Positions 49,951 to 58,314 of a DNA stretch of 64,000 nt are shown here, piece after piece. The notes under the pieces were generated by a model. That model had not been told where the DNA came from and ran no database searches. It saw nothing but the letters and a program-made list of their open reading frames with translations. The translations under genes were made by a program, and so were the position numbers. The stretch lies in NCBI GenBank assembly GCA_024102975.1, contig JAGFJD010000350.1, positions 1 through 64,000 of the forward strand, read 5' to 3'. This stretch comes from Phaeodactylibacter sp. (GTDB lineage Bacteria; Bacteroidota; Bacteroidia; Chitinophagales; Saprospiraceae). How positions within the stretch are numbered: the stretch's first letter is position 1; every line of letters begins with the position of its first letter.

Positions 49951-50733
49951 ATGATGCTTTCGAAAAACAACGTGAAATTCATCAAATCCCTGCGTTTGAA
50001 AAAGTTTAGGCAAAAGTATAATAATTTCATCGTCGAAGGGGATAAAATGGTCCGGGAGTTGTTGGAGCAGCGGCCGGGGCAGGCCGTCGCCATTTACGCC
50101 CTGGAAGGCTGGCTGTCCGGAGTGGAGGAGGCCCGGGCCGTCCCCCCGGAAAAGCGGTTCTGCGTCTCTCCTGCCGAACTGAAGAAAATTTCTAACCTCA
50201 GCACGCCCAATCAGGTAGTGGCGGTGGCGGTGATCCCGGAGGTAAAAATGGAGGATGTGCAGCCGGCAGGTGCGCTGTCCCTTTACCTCGACGGCATTCA
50301 GGATCCCGGCAACTTCGGCACCATCCTGCGCATTGCCGATTGGTTCGGCATTTCCTGTGTCTTCTCTTCTCCCGATTGCGTGGACGCCTGCCATCCCAAA
50401 GTCATCCAGGCGACGATGGGCGCTTTCCTGCGGGTATCCTGTATCGAGATGGATATAACCAGCATTTTGAAGCTATATCCCGGTTTGCCGGTTTACGGCG
50501 CCGTCATGGATGGAGAGGATGTGTTCCGCGCCGGCCTCGACGGGGCCAGAGGGTTGCTCGTGATCGGAAACGAAGGGCGGGGGATAACGCCGGAAGCAGA
50601 GCGCCTGTTGTCGCATCGCATCTCCATCCCGGCAGCTGCCCACAGCCGGGCGGAGTCCCTGAATGCAGCCGTGGCAGCGGGGATTTTGTGCGCGGTGTTT
50701 CGGGACAGGCAGGGTAAGGTGCAGATTGATTAG
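49951..50733 (+). CDS. SpoU-type RNA 2'-O-methyltransferase (TrmH/RlmB-like)
   Basis: 260 residues from the first of two adjacent ATGs (49951). The N-terminal RNA-binding part has NVKFIKSLRLKKFRQKYNNFIVEGDKMVRE. The SPOUT catalytic domain has motif 1 LYLDGIQDPGNFGTILRIADWFGI, motif 2 VIGNEGRGITPE and motif 3 ISIPAAAHSRAESLNAAVAAGILC (usually SLNVSVA). It methylates a ribose in 23S rRNA or tRNA with S-adenosylmethionine; the exact site cannot be told. Its start is only 17 bp from the divergent tamL start, so each promoter lies in the other gene's coding region. Confidence 0.9.
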   Translation: MMLSKNNVKFIKSLRLKKFRQKYNNFIVEGDKMVRELLEQRPGQAVAIYALEGWLSGVEEARAVPPEKRFCVSPAELKKISNLSTPNQVVAVAVIPEVKMEDVQPAGALSLYLDGIQDPGNFGTILRIADWFGISCVFSSPDCVDACHPKVIQATMGAFLRVSCIEMDITSILKLYPGLPVYGAVMDGEDVFRAGLDGARGLLVIGNEGRGITPEAERLLSHRISIPAAAHSRAESLNAAVAAGILCAVFRDRQGKVQID

Positions 50734-50821
50734 AATAGGCTTGCTTTTCATTTAAGGCTGGCCTCACGGGCGTACACCTCTCGTATCTGCGCGACTATCC
50801 CTGATGCCCCGCCCCCTGCGC

Positions 50822-51931
50822 CTACAACAACTTCTTCAGCTCCCGCTCAATCTGCTCCGCCCCCCGGAGGTTCACCGCAGCGATGTTGCCCTCCCGGTCG
50901 ATCAGGAACGTCCGGGGAATGCTCCGCACGCCGTACGTGGCAGCCGGGGCCGACTCCCACTTCTGCAGGTCGCTGACGTGGTATTCCCACTTCAGGTTAT
51001 CCTGTTTGATGGCTTCCACCCAGCGCTGCTTCTGGTTTTCCAGATATTGGCTGGCCGCTTCTTCGTTGCCGAAGCGGGTGCGGGTGCGCGAATCGATGCC
51101 ATCCAGAGAAACGCTGAACACCGTAAAGCCCTGGGCTTTGTATTTGTCATAAACCTTGACCACGTTCGGGTTTTCCCGGCGGCACGGGCCGCACCAGCTG
51201 GCCCAGAAGTCGAGCAGCACGATCTTGCCTTTGAGGTCGGACAGAGCATATTCCTTGCCGTTGGGGTTGGGCAGGGAGATGTCGGGGGCTGGCTGCCCGA
51301 CCTGGATCAGCTGGTCGGCCATCTGAGCCTGATACTGGCGCTCCACCGCCGAGATAAATTTGGCGTATTCCTGGCTGGCCTCCGAGGCGGGGTCCAGTTT
51401 CTCCAGCGCTTTTTTCTGGGTGTCGAGAAACTGCCCGGAAGCGCCCAGGGAACGGTAAGCTACAAAGGCGCCCAGATCGGGGTTGGAAACCGTATCGACA
51501 AAAGCGTCGATATCGCTGGCATTGAACTGCCGGTTGAACAAGCCTTTCATGATCCGGGCCAGCACCTGGCTGTCCTCCGAACCGGTAACTGAAAATTCGT
51601 AATTCTGGATCGTTGCCAGGTCTCCGGCGATCACGACCTTTTTTTCGGAGCCGTCCATAGCGAGGTTGACCCGCTTGGCGCCCAGGCGCAGCTGATAGAT
51701 ACCGGCGGGAATGCCTTCCGGAAACGCAAACTCGAAGTTTCCGTTGGCGTCGGCATCCGCTTTGGCCAGTACGTTGCTGGCTTTCCCGATCATCACCTGG
51801 TCCAGGAAAACCTGGATGTTCTGAGCATTCTTGATCTCTCCTGTTATCACAGTTCCTTTCACAGGGGTTTCGCAATGCCAGGCGGTAAGAGCTATAACCC
51901 CAGCGATAAGAAGTAATGCGGTCTTTCTCAT
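50822..51931 (-). CDS. TlpA-type thioredoxin-like protein with DUF4369 domain
   Basis: 369 residues from the ATG at 51931 (MRKTALLLIAGVIALTAWHC). The signal ends near a Cys, but the lipobox is not classical. DUF4369 (about 30-130; TGEIKNAQNIQVFLDQ; GIPAGIYQLRLGAK) is followed by a helical part and a thioredoxin domain at about 240-368: LKGKIVLLDFWASWCGPCRRENPNVVKVY with redox CGPC, then YGVRSIPRTFLIDREGNIAA with cis-Pro. It probably reduces disulfides in the periplasm, e.g. in cytochrome maturation. The oxidase subunit III gene lies upstream in the same direction. Confidence 0.9.
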   Translation of the reverse strand: MRKTALLLIAGVIALTAWHCETPVKGTVITGEIKNAQNIQVFLDQVMIGKASNVLAKADADANGNFEFAFPEGIPAGIYQLRLGAKRVNLAMDGSEKKVVIAGDLATIQNYEFSVTGSEDSQVLARIMKGLFNRQFNASDIDAFVDTVSNPDLGAFVAYRSLGASGQFLDTQKKALEKLDPASEASQEYAKFISAVERQYQAQMADQLIQVGQPAPDISLPNPNGKEYALSDLKGKIVLLDFWASWCGPCRRENPNVVKVYDKYKAQGFTVFSVSLDGIDSRTRTRFGNEEAASQYLENQKQRWVEAIKQDNLKWEYHVSDLQKWESAPAATYGVRSIPRTFLIDREGNIAAVNLRGAEQIERELKKLL

Positions 51932-52188
51932 GTCCAGCAGGATTTTTATGTTGTTTAACGGAATGTATACCGGCACGAGAAGTGTTTTGTCCCGACAAAA
52001 CCGTCCGGGCCAGTATAGTAAATGAAACGTCATTGAAATTTATATGGTTTACCAGCTTGCTCTTGTCGTCCGGAGCAAGCTGCTATGACCCGCAAAGATA
52101 AATAAGTATCAGGATATTTCAACCGGCATTCGTCCCGGATTCCAGGTTGCCGGGCAAGCTTGCGGCAGGGTGCGTCGCAGGGCGGGCG

Positions 52189-52827
52189 TTAACGGACAAG
52201 GTAGTTGATGTAGAAGAAGACGACCAGGTAGATCCACAGGGCGTCCAGGAAGTGCCAGTAGACGGTCAGCAGGCGCAGTTTGAGGCGTTTTTCCGGGTCG
52301 GAGAAATAGACCAGCACGCTCACGGGTTCCTTCATGCGCTTGCGGGCCGTCCACAGGAATACGGCGAGGAAAGGCAGCCCGGCGATGACGTGGGCGAAAT
52401 GCAGGCCGGAGATGACATAGAGGTAGCCCGCCGAGTTGTCGGTATGGATGTAGACCTGGTTGGCAAACAGTTGTCCCCAGCCGATCAACTGCAGCCCCAT
52501 AAACAAAAGGGACAGCAGGATGGTGGCGGCCAGGGCAAGCTGATAGTCCCGGGTCTTGTCGGCCTTGTAAGACCGCCGGGCCCATACCATGGTGGCGCTG
52601 CTGGCGAGGAGGACAATCGTGTTGAAGATAAAAATGTCGGGAAGCCGTATGGGAGGCAGCTGGTTCTGAACCCTGGTGTAGATGAAGGCGATGGTGAAGG
52701 CCAGAAAGAGTGCCGTTATGCCGAAGAGCACCAGCGTCAGCAATACGTTGTAGGGGTGAAAGGCGAACGAATCGTATTCACTGTTGAAGTCCTTCTTATT
52801 GTCCCTGTCGGGAGGTGTCTGGCTCAT
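52189..52827 (-). CDS. Heme-copper oxidase subunit III
   Basis: 212 residues with five transmembrane helices ([108 protein letters not shown]). The motifs GxxxxHxxHV-like ([11 protein letters not shown]) and [12 protein letters not shown] are typical of cytochrome c or quinol oxidase subunit III (COX3). It has no catalytic cofactor itself and supports the catalytic subunit. Subunits I and II are not in this window, so it is separated from a full operon. Its 5' end overlaps the DUF2256 gene by 32 bp. Confidence 0.92.
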   Translation of the reverse strand: MSQTPPDRDNKKDFNSEYDSFAFHPYNVLLTLVLFGITALFLAFTIAFIYTRVQNQLPPIRLPDIFIFNTIVLLASSATMVWARRSYKADKTRDYQLALAATILLSLLFMGLQLIGWGQLFANQVYIHTDNSAGYLYVISGLHFAHVIAGLPFLAVFLWTARKRMKEPVSVLVYFSDPEKRLKLRLLTVYWHFLDALWIYLVVFFYINYLVR

Positions 52828-52981
52828 AAGTTCTGGTCTGGCCGGCTTCGCGCCGGCAACGTTTGCTACAGTATTTGACCTCTTCCCAGCAGCGCGCCCA
52901 CTTTTTGCGCCAGGTGAAGGGGCGGCCGCAGTGCTGGCAGTCCTTCTGCGGCAGATTTTCCTTTTTTATATGCCTGGGCAC
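52796..52981 (-). CDS. DUF2256 protein (small cysteine-rich)
   Basis: 61 residues. The DUF2256 pattern is clear: [23 protein letters not shown], then [13 protein letters not shown], with four cysteines (CxxC ... CxxxC) that probably bind zinc. Small cytoplasmic proteins of this family have no established role. The last 11 codons overlap the first codons of the oxidase subunit III gene in another frame, suggesting translational coupling. Confidence 0.88.
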   Translation of the reverse strand: MPRHIKKENLPQKDCQHCGRPFTWRKKWARCWEEVKYCSKRCRREAGQTRTYEPDTSRQGQ

Positions 52982-53049
52982 GAATTTTTCCAGGCTAAAC
53001 AGTTTAAGCCCTTAAAGGTTTTAACCATTTTTCTTTAATTTTCGGGCCG

Positions 53050-53898
53050 ATGAAATGCCACAGATGCCAGACCAGCCTGCCACCCGGCGCCCGTTTTTGC
53101 TTTAATTGCGGCGCCCCGCAGCCGGAAGCGCCCAAACGGGAAGCCAAGCCGCCGCCCAAACCTATGGTCGACCTGGACGGCGACATAGAAAAACAACTGA
53201 TAGAGCTTTTCTTTCAGGCATTGCGGCTGCGGGTGGAAGAAGAACACCGGGAGGAACAGTTTCAGGCTTATTCCGAACGCCTCTATGAATCGGGCTTTCG
53301 GGATACGGTTTACCGGAAAGCCTCCCATCTGGCGGAGGAACTGCGCGCTTTGCAAAAAAAAAGCGCCGCCACCCCCCGGGAGGCCAACCGCCGCATCGTG
53401 GAGTCCTTTGAAGAACAGCTCGATTACTTCATCATCCACCACTGCCAGGACATCAACGACACCCCTTTGCCCGAAGCTATCCTGCGCTGGCAGGGCATGG
53501 GCCGGGAAGATGCCGACCTGTTTCAACTGTCCCTCGACTACCTCGACTTCGCCGGCGAGCCCGATGAAGCCGTATATACCGATTTTCTGAAAATGCCGGT
53601 GGATAAGCTGAAAAACGCCGGCAGGTTTTTCCTCTTCCCCGAAAAAGAAGAACGCATCTTTTTCATCTGCGACCAGAGCCTGCTCGGCTCCTGCCGGGAG
53701 GGCTTTGCGCTGACCAGCCGGGCGCTGTACTGGAAGGCCCAGTTGCAAACGGCCCGGAAAGCGCCCTATGCAACCCTGGAGAGCGTACGCCGGGAAAGAG
53801 ACTGGCTGCTGGTGAACAGCCACTTTTTCAACGCCAACCCTTCCCTCAACCTCAAAATGATGAAGCTGCTGAAAAAGCTGAACCGGCTGTTCCGGTGA
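53050..53898 (+). CDS. Zinc-ribbon protein of unknown function
   Basis: 282 residues. The N-terminal zinc ribbon is CHRCQTSLPPGARFCFNCG (CxxC-x11-CxxC), then a Pro/Lys linker. Two conserved-looking parts follow: a helical region (about 40-160; LIELFFQALRLRVEEEHREE; AEELRALQKKSAATPREANR) and a C-terminal beta region (about 190-260; FLFPEKEERIFFICDQSLLG; ALTSRALYWKAQLQTARK), like a PH-type sensor domain. It stands divergent from DUF2256. No known name. Confidence 0.75.
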   Translation: MKCHRCQTSLPPGARFCFNCGAPQPEAPKREAKPPPKPMVDLDGDIEKQLIELFFQALRLRVEEEHREEQFQAYSERLYESGFRDTVYRKASHLAEELRALQKKSAATPREANRRIVESFEEQLDYFIIHHCQDINDTPLPEAILRWQGMGREDADLFQLSLDYLDFAGEPDEAVYTDFLKMPVDKLKNAGRFFLFPEKEERIFFICDQSLLGSCREGFALTSRALYWKAQLQTARKAPYATLESVRRERDWLLVNSHFFNANPSLNLKMMKLLKKLNRLFR

Positions 53899-53910
53899 TT
53901 GGCCCGGGAG

Positions 53911-53966
53911 ATGGTGTTGCGGTGTTATGGTGTTGCGGGGTTATGGTGTTGCGGCCGCAACACCGT
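53911..53966. repeat. Period-9 word array with perfect 20-bp palindrome
   Basis: GGTGTTGCG, GTGTTATGG and TGTTGCGGG units, the reverse-complement relatives of the array at 4850-4918, end in the palindrome GGTGTTGCGGCCGCAACACC (53945-53964). Confidence 0.85.
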
Positions 53967-53982
53967 AAAACCTTACCCCAGG

Positions 53983-54075
53983 TTCGATACGCAGGCCCCA
54001 ACTTTCGTTGGCTCAATTTTCGCAGCCAGCCGTCGGCCGTCAACCGTCTGCCGGGATTGGGGCCTACATATCGAA
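53983..54075. repeat. Inverted repeat element with 19-bp arms
   Basis: TTCGATACGCAGGCCCCAA (53983-54001) and TTGGGGCCTACATATCGAA (54057-54075) are complementary at 17 of 19 positions. The 55-nt loop holds a period-7 word run CCGTCGG-CCGTCAA-CCGTCTG (54030-54050). It ends 7 bp before the reductase stop codon. Confidence 0.7.
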
Positions 54076-54081
54076 CACCGG

Positions 54082-55152
54082 TCAGGACAACGTTATCCTC
54101 ACCTTCCGGGTGGCGGGGTACCCCACGCAGGTCTGGATCACGCCCTGGGTGGACTGGCTGCTGACCGGCCCTTCCGGCAGGTACATGACCACTTCCCCTT
54201 CCAGGCAGCGGGCGGTACAGGTGGTGCAAATGCCGCTGCGGCAACTGTAAGGCAGGTCGAGGCCCGCCTCTTCTGCCGCTTCCAGGACCGATTGGCCGGC
54301 CCTTACCGGAAAAGAGGACTCGCTGCCGTTGACGGCCAATACCGCTTTCCCGGCCGGAAAATGCGCGGCGGGAGGGCGAAAGGGAGGCGTGACGGTAAAT
54401 ACTTCCTTGTGGATCCTGCTTTCCGGATGCCCCAGGAAACGAAGGGCATTTTCGGATTTCAGCATCAGCCCCGGCGGGCCGCAGAGGTAGAAGTCGACGG
54501 CGGAGGCATCGGCCGGCAGGTTTTTTTGAAGGAGTTCTTCCAGAAGCGCGTTGCCCAGGCGCCCGGAAACAACCTGAGCCCGGCTGGCTTCCGCAATAGC
54601 TGATAAATCACCCCCGGGGTTGCTGAGCAGCAGTACGGCCCGGAACCGCTCCGGGTAGAGGTGAAGCCAGTGGCTTAGTTCCTCCCGGAAAATAAGGGTC
54701 TTCTCATCCCGGTTGGCGTAAACCAGAACGGCCTGAAACCGGGGCGTGCAGGCCAGCGCGTATTTGATAATGGAAAAAACGGGAGTGATGCCGCTCCCCC
54801 CGGCCACCATAAACAAATAATGGGGGTGGTTCTGAGGAACCGGAAGGACGAACTGGCCGGCGGGAGGCAAGGCTGTGATCTCATCTCCCGGACGGGCATT
54901 TTCCACCAGATAGGATGACGCCTGCCCGTTGGGCTTGCGCTTGACGGTAATGGTAGGGTAGGGATCCACCCCGGGGCTGGAAGACAGGGAATAAGACCGC
55001 CGGATTTCCCTGCCCTGGAATTGCAGCAGCAAGGTCAGGAACTGGCCCGGCTTGTAGGAGAAATAATTGTCCGTAGGCTGAAGCACCAGGCTGGCAACAT
55101 CCGGGGCTTCCATCCGCTTTTCGAGTATTTTGAGGCGTATCCTGTTTCTCAT
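54082..55152 (-). CDS. FAD/2Fe-2S ferredoxin-NADP(+) reductase-type oxidoreductase (PaaE-like)
   Basis: 356 residues in three domains. FAD-binding (about 1-105; REIRRSYSLSSSP, the RxYS motif), NAD(P)-binding (about 110-240; MVAGGSGITPVFSIIK and YLCGPPGLMLKSEN) and a C-terminal plant-type 2Fe-2S ferredoxin (about 275-356) with AGLDLPYSCRSGICTTCTARC and a distant Cys in QGVIQTCVGYP, giving C-x4-C-x2-C...C. Electrons flow NAD(P)H to FAD to 2Fe-2S to a partner oxygenase or desaturase. The partner is not adjacent, so the substrate is unknown. Cytoplasmic. Confidence 0.92.
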   Translation of the reverse strand: MRNRIRLKILEKRMEAPDVASLVLQPTDNYFSYKPGQFLTLLLQFQGREIRRSYSLSSSPGVDPYPTITVKRKPNGQASSYLVENARPGDEITALPPAGQFVLPVPQNHPHYLFMVAGGSGITPVFSIIKYALACTPRFQAVLVYANRDEKTLIFREELSHWLHLYPERFRAVLLLSNPGGDLSAIAEASRAQVVSGRLGNALLEELLQKNLPADASAVDFYLCGPPGLMLKSENALRFLGHPESRIHKEVFTVTPPFRPPAAHFPAGKAVLAVNGSESSFPVRAGQSVLEAAEEAGLDLPYSCRSGICTTCTARCLEGEVVMYLPEGPVSSQSTQGVIQTCVGYPATRKVRITLS

Positions 55153-55392
55153 GTATGCGGTAAAGGTATTTCTGGCTTGGCAATAAAGACAAAATATACT
55201 TTCTTTACGGTTTATTTGGAATTAAGTTCGCTTTGCAAACAAGGCAAATTTTCACATGTTCTAAAAACAATGACGGCAGTTTTTGCCTTCTCTTTTGTGT
55301 GCTGCCGTTATTTGCACTATATTTAAGGACACACCCAATTGCGTTAACCGGCGGGCGCCCAGCCCCGCAAATGCCAAAAACAGAACCACTTT

Positions 55393-56442
55393 ATGGATAC
55401 AGCAACAGGTAAAAAGAAAAAAACAGACAACAAAAAAACATCGAAGCCGGCAAAATCCAGTTACAGCAAGGAAATGTACCTCGGCTGGTACGAACTCATG
55501 CTCCGGATACGCAAGTTTGAAGAACGGGCGCTGATGATGTACGGCCAGCAAAAAATCCGCGGCTTCTGCCATGTATATATCGGCCAGGAGGCCATCGCCG
55601 CCGGAATGGAATCCGCCATCCGCCGGGAGGACGCCATCGTGACGGCCTACCGCCAGCACGGCATCGCCCTGGGCAGGGGCTGTTCCACCGACGCATGTAT
55701 GGCCGAGCTGTTCGGAAAGAAAACCGGCATCGTTAAAGGCAAGGGCGGCTCCATGCACTTCTTCTCTGCCGAACACCGGTACTTCGGCGGCAACGGGATC
55801 GTCGGCGCCCAGATTCCCATCGGCACGGGCATCGCCTTCGCTGAAAAGTATAAAGGGACAGATAACCTCTGCGTCACCATGTTCGGAGATGGCGCTGCCC
55901 GCCAGGGAGCCCTCTACGAATCTTTCAATATGGCGATGAGCTGGAAGCTCCCCGTCCTCTACGTCGTGGAAAACAACGGTTATGCTATGGGCACCAGCGT
56001 CAAGCGGACCAGCAACGTCACGGAACTGTACAAGCTGGGGCAGTCCTTCGACATGCCCGGCGAGCCTGTAGACGGCATGGACCCGGCGGCAGTCCACGAG
56101 GCGGTTTCCAAAGCGGCAGAACACATCCGCGCCGGCAACGGGCCCTTCCTGCTGGAAATGCGCACCTATCGCTACAAAGGGCACTCCGTATCCGACCCCG
56201 CCAAATACCGCACCAAGGAGGAAGTCCAGGAATACAAAGACCGCGACCCCATCAAAATGATCGAGGAAGCTACTTTGAAAGAATCGGTAGCCACCGAAGA
56301 AGACATCAAGGCGATCCAGGACAAGATCAAGCAGGAGATCGCCGACGCCGTGAAGTTCGCTGAAGAGTCGGACTTCCCGGACCCCTCGGCATTGTGGGAA
56401 GACAACTACGTCCAGGAGGATTATCCTTTCATCATGGACTGA
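55393..56442 (+). CDS. pdhA: Pyruvate dehydrogenase E1 component, alpha subunit
   Basis: 349 residues. The thiamine pyrophosphate motif is VTMFGDGAARQGALYESFNMAMSWKLPVLYVVENN (GDG...NN). Other E1-alpha blocks are ALMMYGQQKIRGFCHVYIGQEAIAAG, MHFFSAEHRYFGGNGIVGAQ, RTYRYKGHSVSDPAKYR and the phosphorylation-loop region. The Lys-rich N-terminal 20 residues are a flexible addition. It decarboxylates pyruvate for acetyl-CoA with E1-beta, E2 and E3, whose genes are not adjacent. A branched-chain 2-oxoacid dehydrogenase role is less likely. A strong terminator follows. Confidence 0.93.
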   Translation: MDTATGKKKKTDNKKTSKPAKSSYSKEMYLGWYELMLRIRKFEERALMMYGQQKIRGFCHVYIGQEAIAAGMESAIRREDAIVTAYRQHGIALGRGCSTDACMAELFGKKTGIVKGKGGSMHFFSAEHRYFGGNGIVGAQIPIGTGIAFAEKYKGTDNLCVTMFGDGAARQGALYESFNMAMSWKLPVLYVVENNGYAMGTSVKRTSNVTELYKLGQSFDMPGEPVDGMDPAAVHEAVSKAAEHIRAGNGPFLLEMRTYRYKGHSVSDPAKYRTKEEVQEYKDRDPIKMIEEATLKESVATEEDIKAIQDKIKQEIADAVKFAEESDFPDPSALWEDNYVQEDYPFIMD

Positions 56443-56470
56443 GAACTTTAATATAACATCCGGAAGCGAA

Positions 56471-56507
56471 CGGCGACAGGGTTCTCAATCCCTGCCGCCG
56501 TTTTTTT
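56471..56507 (+). terminator. Terminator of pdhA
   Basis: CGGCGACAGGG (56471-56481) pairs with CCCTGCCGCCG (56490-56500) with one mismatch, followed by seven Ts (56501-56507). Confidence 0.88.
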
Positions 56508-56540
56508 ATGGTAAAAAACCCCTGGATAGAAAACTTTATT

Positions 56541-56548
56541 TATTTTTG
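56541..56548 (+). promoter_or_regulatory. -7 box of the TPR/ribH promoter
   Basis: TATTTTTG, a perfect TAnnTTTG, 39 nt before the ATG at 56588. No clear -33 TTTG. Confidence 0.45.
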
Positions 56549-56587
56549 CGTGGCTTTTTCAAACCGGACTGAAAATTGACAACTAAA

Positions 56588-57283
56588 ATGGCAAGAAGAA
56601 AAAGAAATCAGAAGAAAGCGGATGAGACCTTAGTGGATATTGTTGAGGTAAGGGACAGTGCCCAGAGTTTTGTCGATGAGAACCAGCGCCTGATCTTCGG
56701 CGCCCTGGTCGCCCTGGTGCTTGTCGTCGGCGGCGTTTTTGCCTACAACAACTTTTATAAGAAGCCCCGCCAGGCGGAAGCTGCCGAACAGATATCCAAA
56801 GCCCAGGAGCAGTTCGAAAGGGATTCCTTTGCCCTGGCGCTGACCAACCCGGGCGTGGGTTACATGGGCTTCCTCGATATCATTGAAAATTACGGAGGCA
56901 CCGCCGCCGGCAACTCCGCCAAATATTACGCCGGCATCTCTTACCTCAACCTCGGCAAGTTCGAGGCCGCAGTCGATTACCTGAAGGATTTCAGCGCAGA
57001 AGGCGCGATCACCCCGATCATGAAGAACGGCGCCCTGGGCGACGCCTACTCCGAGCTGAATGATTTCGACAACGCCATGAAATACTACAAAAAAGCAGTC
57101 AACGAAACCGAAAACGACTTCCTGACGCCCTATTACCTCAAAAAAGTGGGCCTGCTGCACGAACGCAACGGCAACTTTGCCGAAGCTCAGAAAGCCTACC
57201 AGGAAATACTGGACAAATACCCGGATTCCGCAGTGGGCAGGGATATTGAAAAGTATATTACCCGCGTCGCAGCCAAGGGTTAA
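56588..57283 (+). CDS. Membrane-anchored tetratricopeptide protein (YfgM-like)
   Basis: 231 residues from the ATG at 56588 (MARRKRNQKKADETLVDIVE). The positively charged N-terminus is cytoplasmic, followed by one transmembrane helix (LIFGALVALVLVVGGVFAYNNF, about residues 36-57) and a periplasmic TPR domain (GISYLNLGKFEAAVDYLKDF; AYSELNDFDNAMKYYKKAV; YLKKVGLLHERNGNFAEAQKAYQEIL). The arrangement resembles E. coli YfgM (a SecYEG-associated chaperone partner), but that is an inference from architecture. It lies 90 bp before ribH in the same direction. Confidence 0.85.
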   Translation: MARRKRNQKKADETLVDIVEVRDSAQSFVDENQRLIFGALVALVLVVGGVFAYNNFYKKPRQAEAAEQISKAQEQFERDSFALALTNPGVGYMGFLDIIENYGGTAAGNSAKYYAGISYLNLGKFEAAVDYLKDFSAEGAITPIMKNGALGDAYSELNDFDNAMKYYKKAVNETENDFLTPYYLKKVGLLHERNGNFAEAQKAYQEILDKYPDSAVGRDIEKYITRVAAKG

Positions 57284-57373
57284 GCACGGTAAGGGGCACA
57301 GTTAGTCTCCAGGCAGTGCTGCCGGAAGTAAATAACGGTCCAGTTATTGGTTATTAGCCACAAACCCAACATC

Positions 57374-57889
57374 ATGGCCAGTGCACTGAAAAACCTTTCC
57401 GATTACGACGAGAGCAACATTCCTTCTGCCGAAGGCCTTTCCTTTGGAATTGTCGTCTCGGAGTGGAATGCCAAAGTCACCCATGCGCTCTATGAAGGTT
57501 GCTACGATACGCTCATCCGCCACGGCGCAAAGGAGGAAAACGTCCACCTCCTGCAGGTCCCCGGTTCCTTTGAACTGACCGTCGGCGCCAAGATGCTGGC
57601 AGACGAACACAAGGTAGATGCAGTAATCTGCCTGGGATGCGTGATTAAGGGAGAGACGAAACATAACGAATATATCAACCAGGCTGTGGCAACTGGCCTG
57701 ACCAGCCTGAGCATGTTCTACAGCCGCCCCTTCGTGTTCGGCGTACTGACGCCCGATACCGAAGAGCAGGCGCTGGACCGGGCCGGCGGGAAACACGGCA
57801 ACAAGGGCGTAGAAGCTGCCGTGACGGCCATCCGCATGGCAAGCCTGAAAAAAACCATGAAGGGGGGGAAGCCGAGGATTGGGTTTTAG
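57374..57889 (+). CDS. ribH: 6,7-dimethyl-8-ribityllumazine synthase
   Basis: 171 residues from the ATG at 57374. It is the penultimate step of riboflavin synthesis, joining the pyrimidinedione and dihydroxybutanone phosphate. The motifs LSFGIVVSEWNAKVTHALYEG, LLQVPGSFELTVGAKML and CLGCVIKGETKHNEYINQAVATGL (with the catalytic His) are standard. The N-terminal 15 residues precede the usual core. There is no FMN riboswitch upstream; the spacer holds a GTTATTGGTTATT word (57343-57355). Cytoplasmic capsid-like assembly. Confidence 0.95.
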   Translation: MASALKNLSDYDESNIPSAEGLSFGIVVSEWNAKVTHALYEGCYDTLIRHGAKEENVHLLQVPGSFELTVGAKMLADEHKVDAVICLGCVIKGETKHNEYINQAVATGLTSLSMFYSRPFVFGVLTPDTEEQALDRAGGKHGNKGVEAAVTAIRMASLKKTMKGGKPRIGF

Positions 57890-58014
57890 GTATTTTATCG
57901 AATCCTAAGGAGTAAGGAAATGGTCATGATGATTGGGGTTAAATGGTTTCTCCGTCCAATGGACTGAAAAATGGATTGGTTTGGTTTAAAGAACGATCCT
58001 CCCTCTTGCCACGC

Positions 58015-58218
58015 CTAAAACGCGCAGGGGGCTATTCGGATACGGATTACAGGAAAAAAGTTGCCGGAAGTAACGGAATCGTTGGTTGTCCGCCATCCTT
58101 CCGGGTTGAGGTGCGTACCGGCGTCCATCCAGCTCTCAAATCCGCGGTTCGGGATTTGCCCGAAGCCGTTGCTGCTGGCCATAGCAAAAAGCAAAATGGC
58201 CAGCATGACATCCTGCAA
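58015..58218 (-). pseudogene. Truncated secreted-protein gene (remnant)
   Basis: 67 codons starting MQDVMLAILLFAMASSNGFGQ, a signal peptide, then IPNRGFESWMDAGTHLNPEGW and RTTNDSV. This is the N-terminus of a common Bacteroidota secreted protein type (xNxGFExW...xPxGW). After SGNFFPV the frame runs out in IRIRIAPCAF and stops; the remaining few hundred residues expected are missing. It lies between ribH and an ABC operon in a spacer with no other gene. A deletion remnant is the simplest view. Confidence 0.6.
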
Positions 58219-58314
58219 AGCGATTCTTTAAACGGAGGAAAAAAAGGGCCTCAATGATCGTTGTCATTGACTAATTGTTAAGTTCCTGCTCAATTTTGAT
58301 AAAAATCAGAAGCT

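Noticed and set aside
57284-57373. FMN riboswitch before ribH
   Set aside because: The 90-bp spacer has none of the conserved FMN-aptamer segments; it contains a GTTATTGG word repeat instead.
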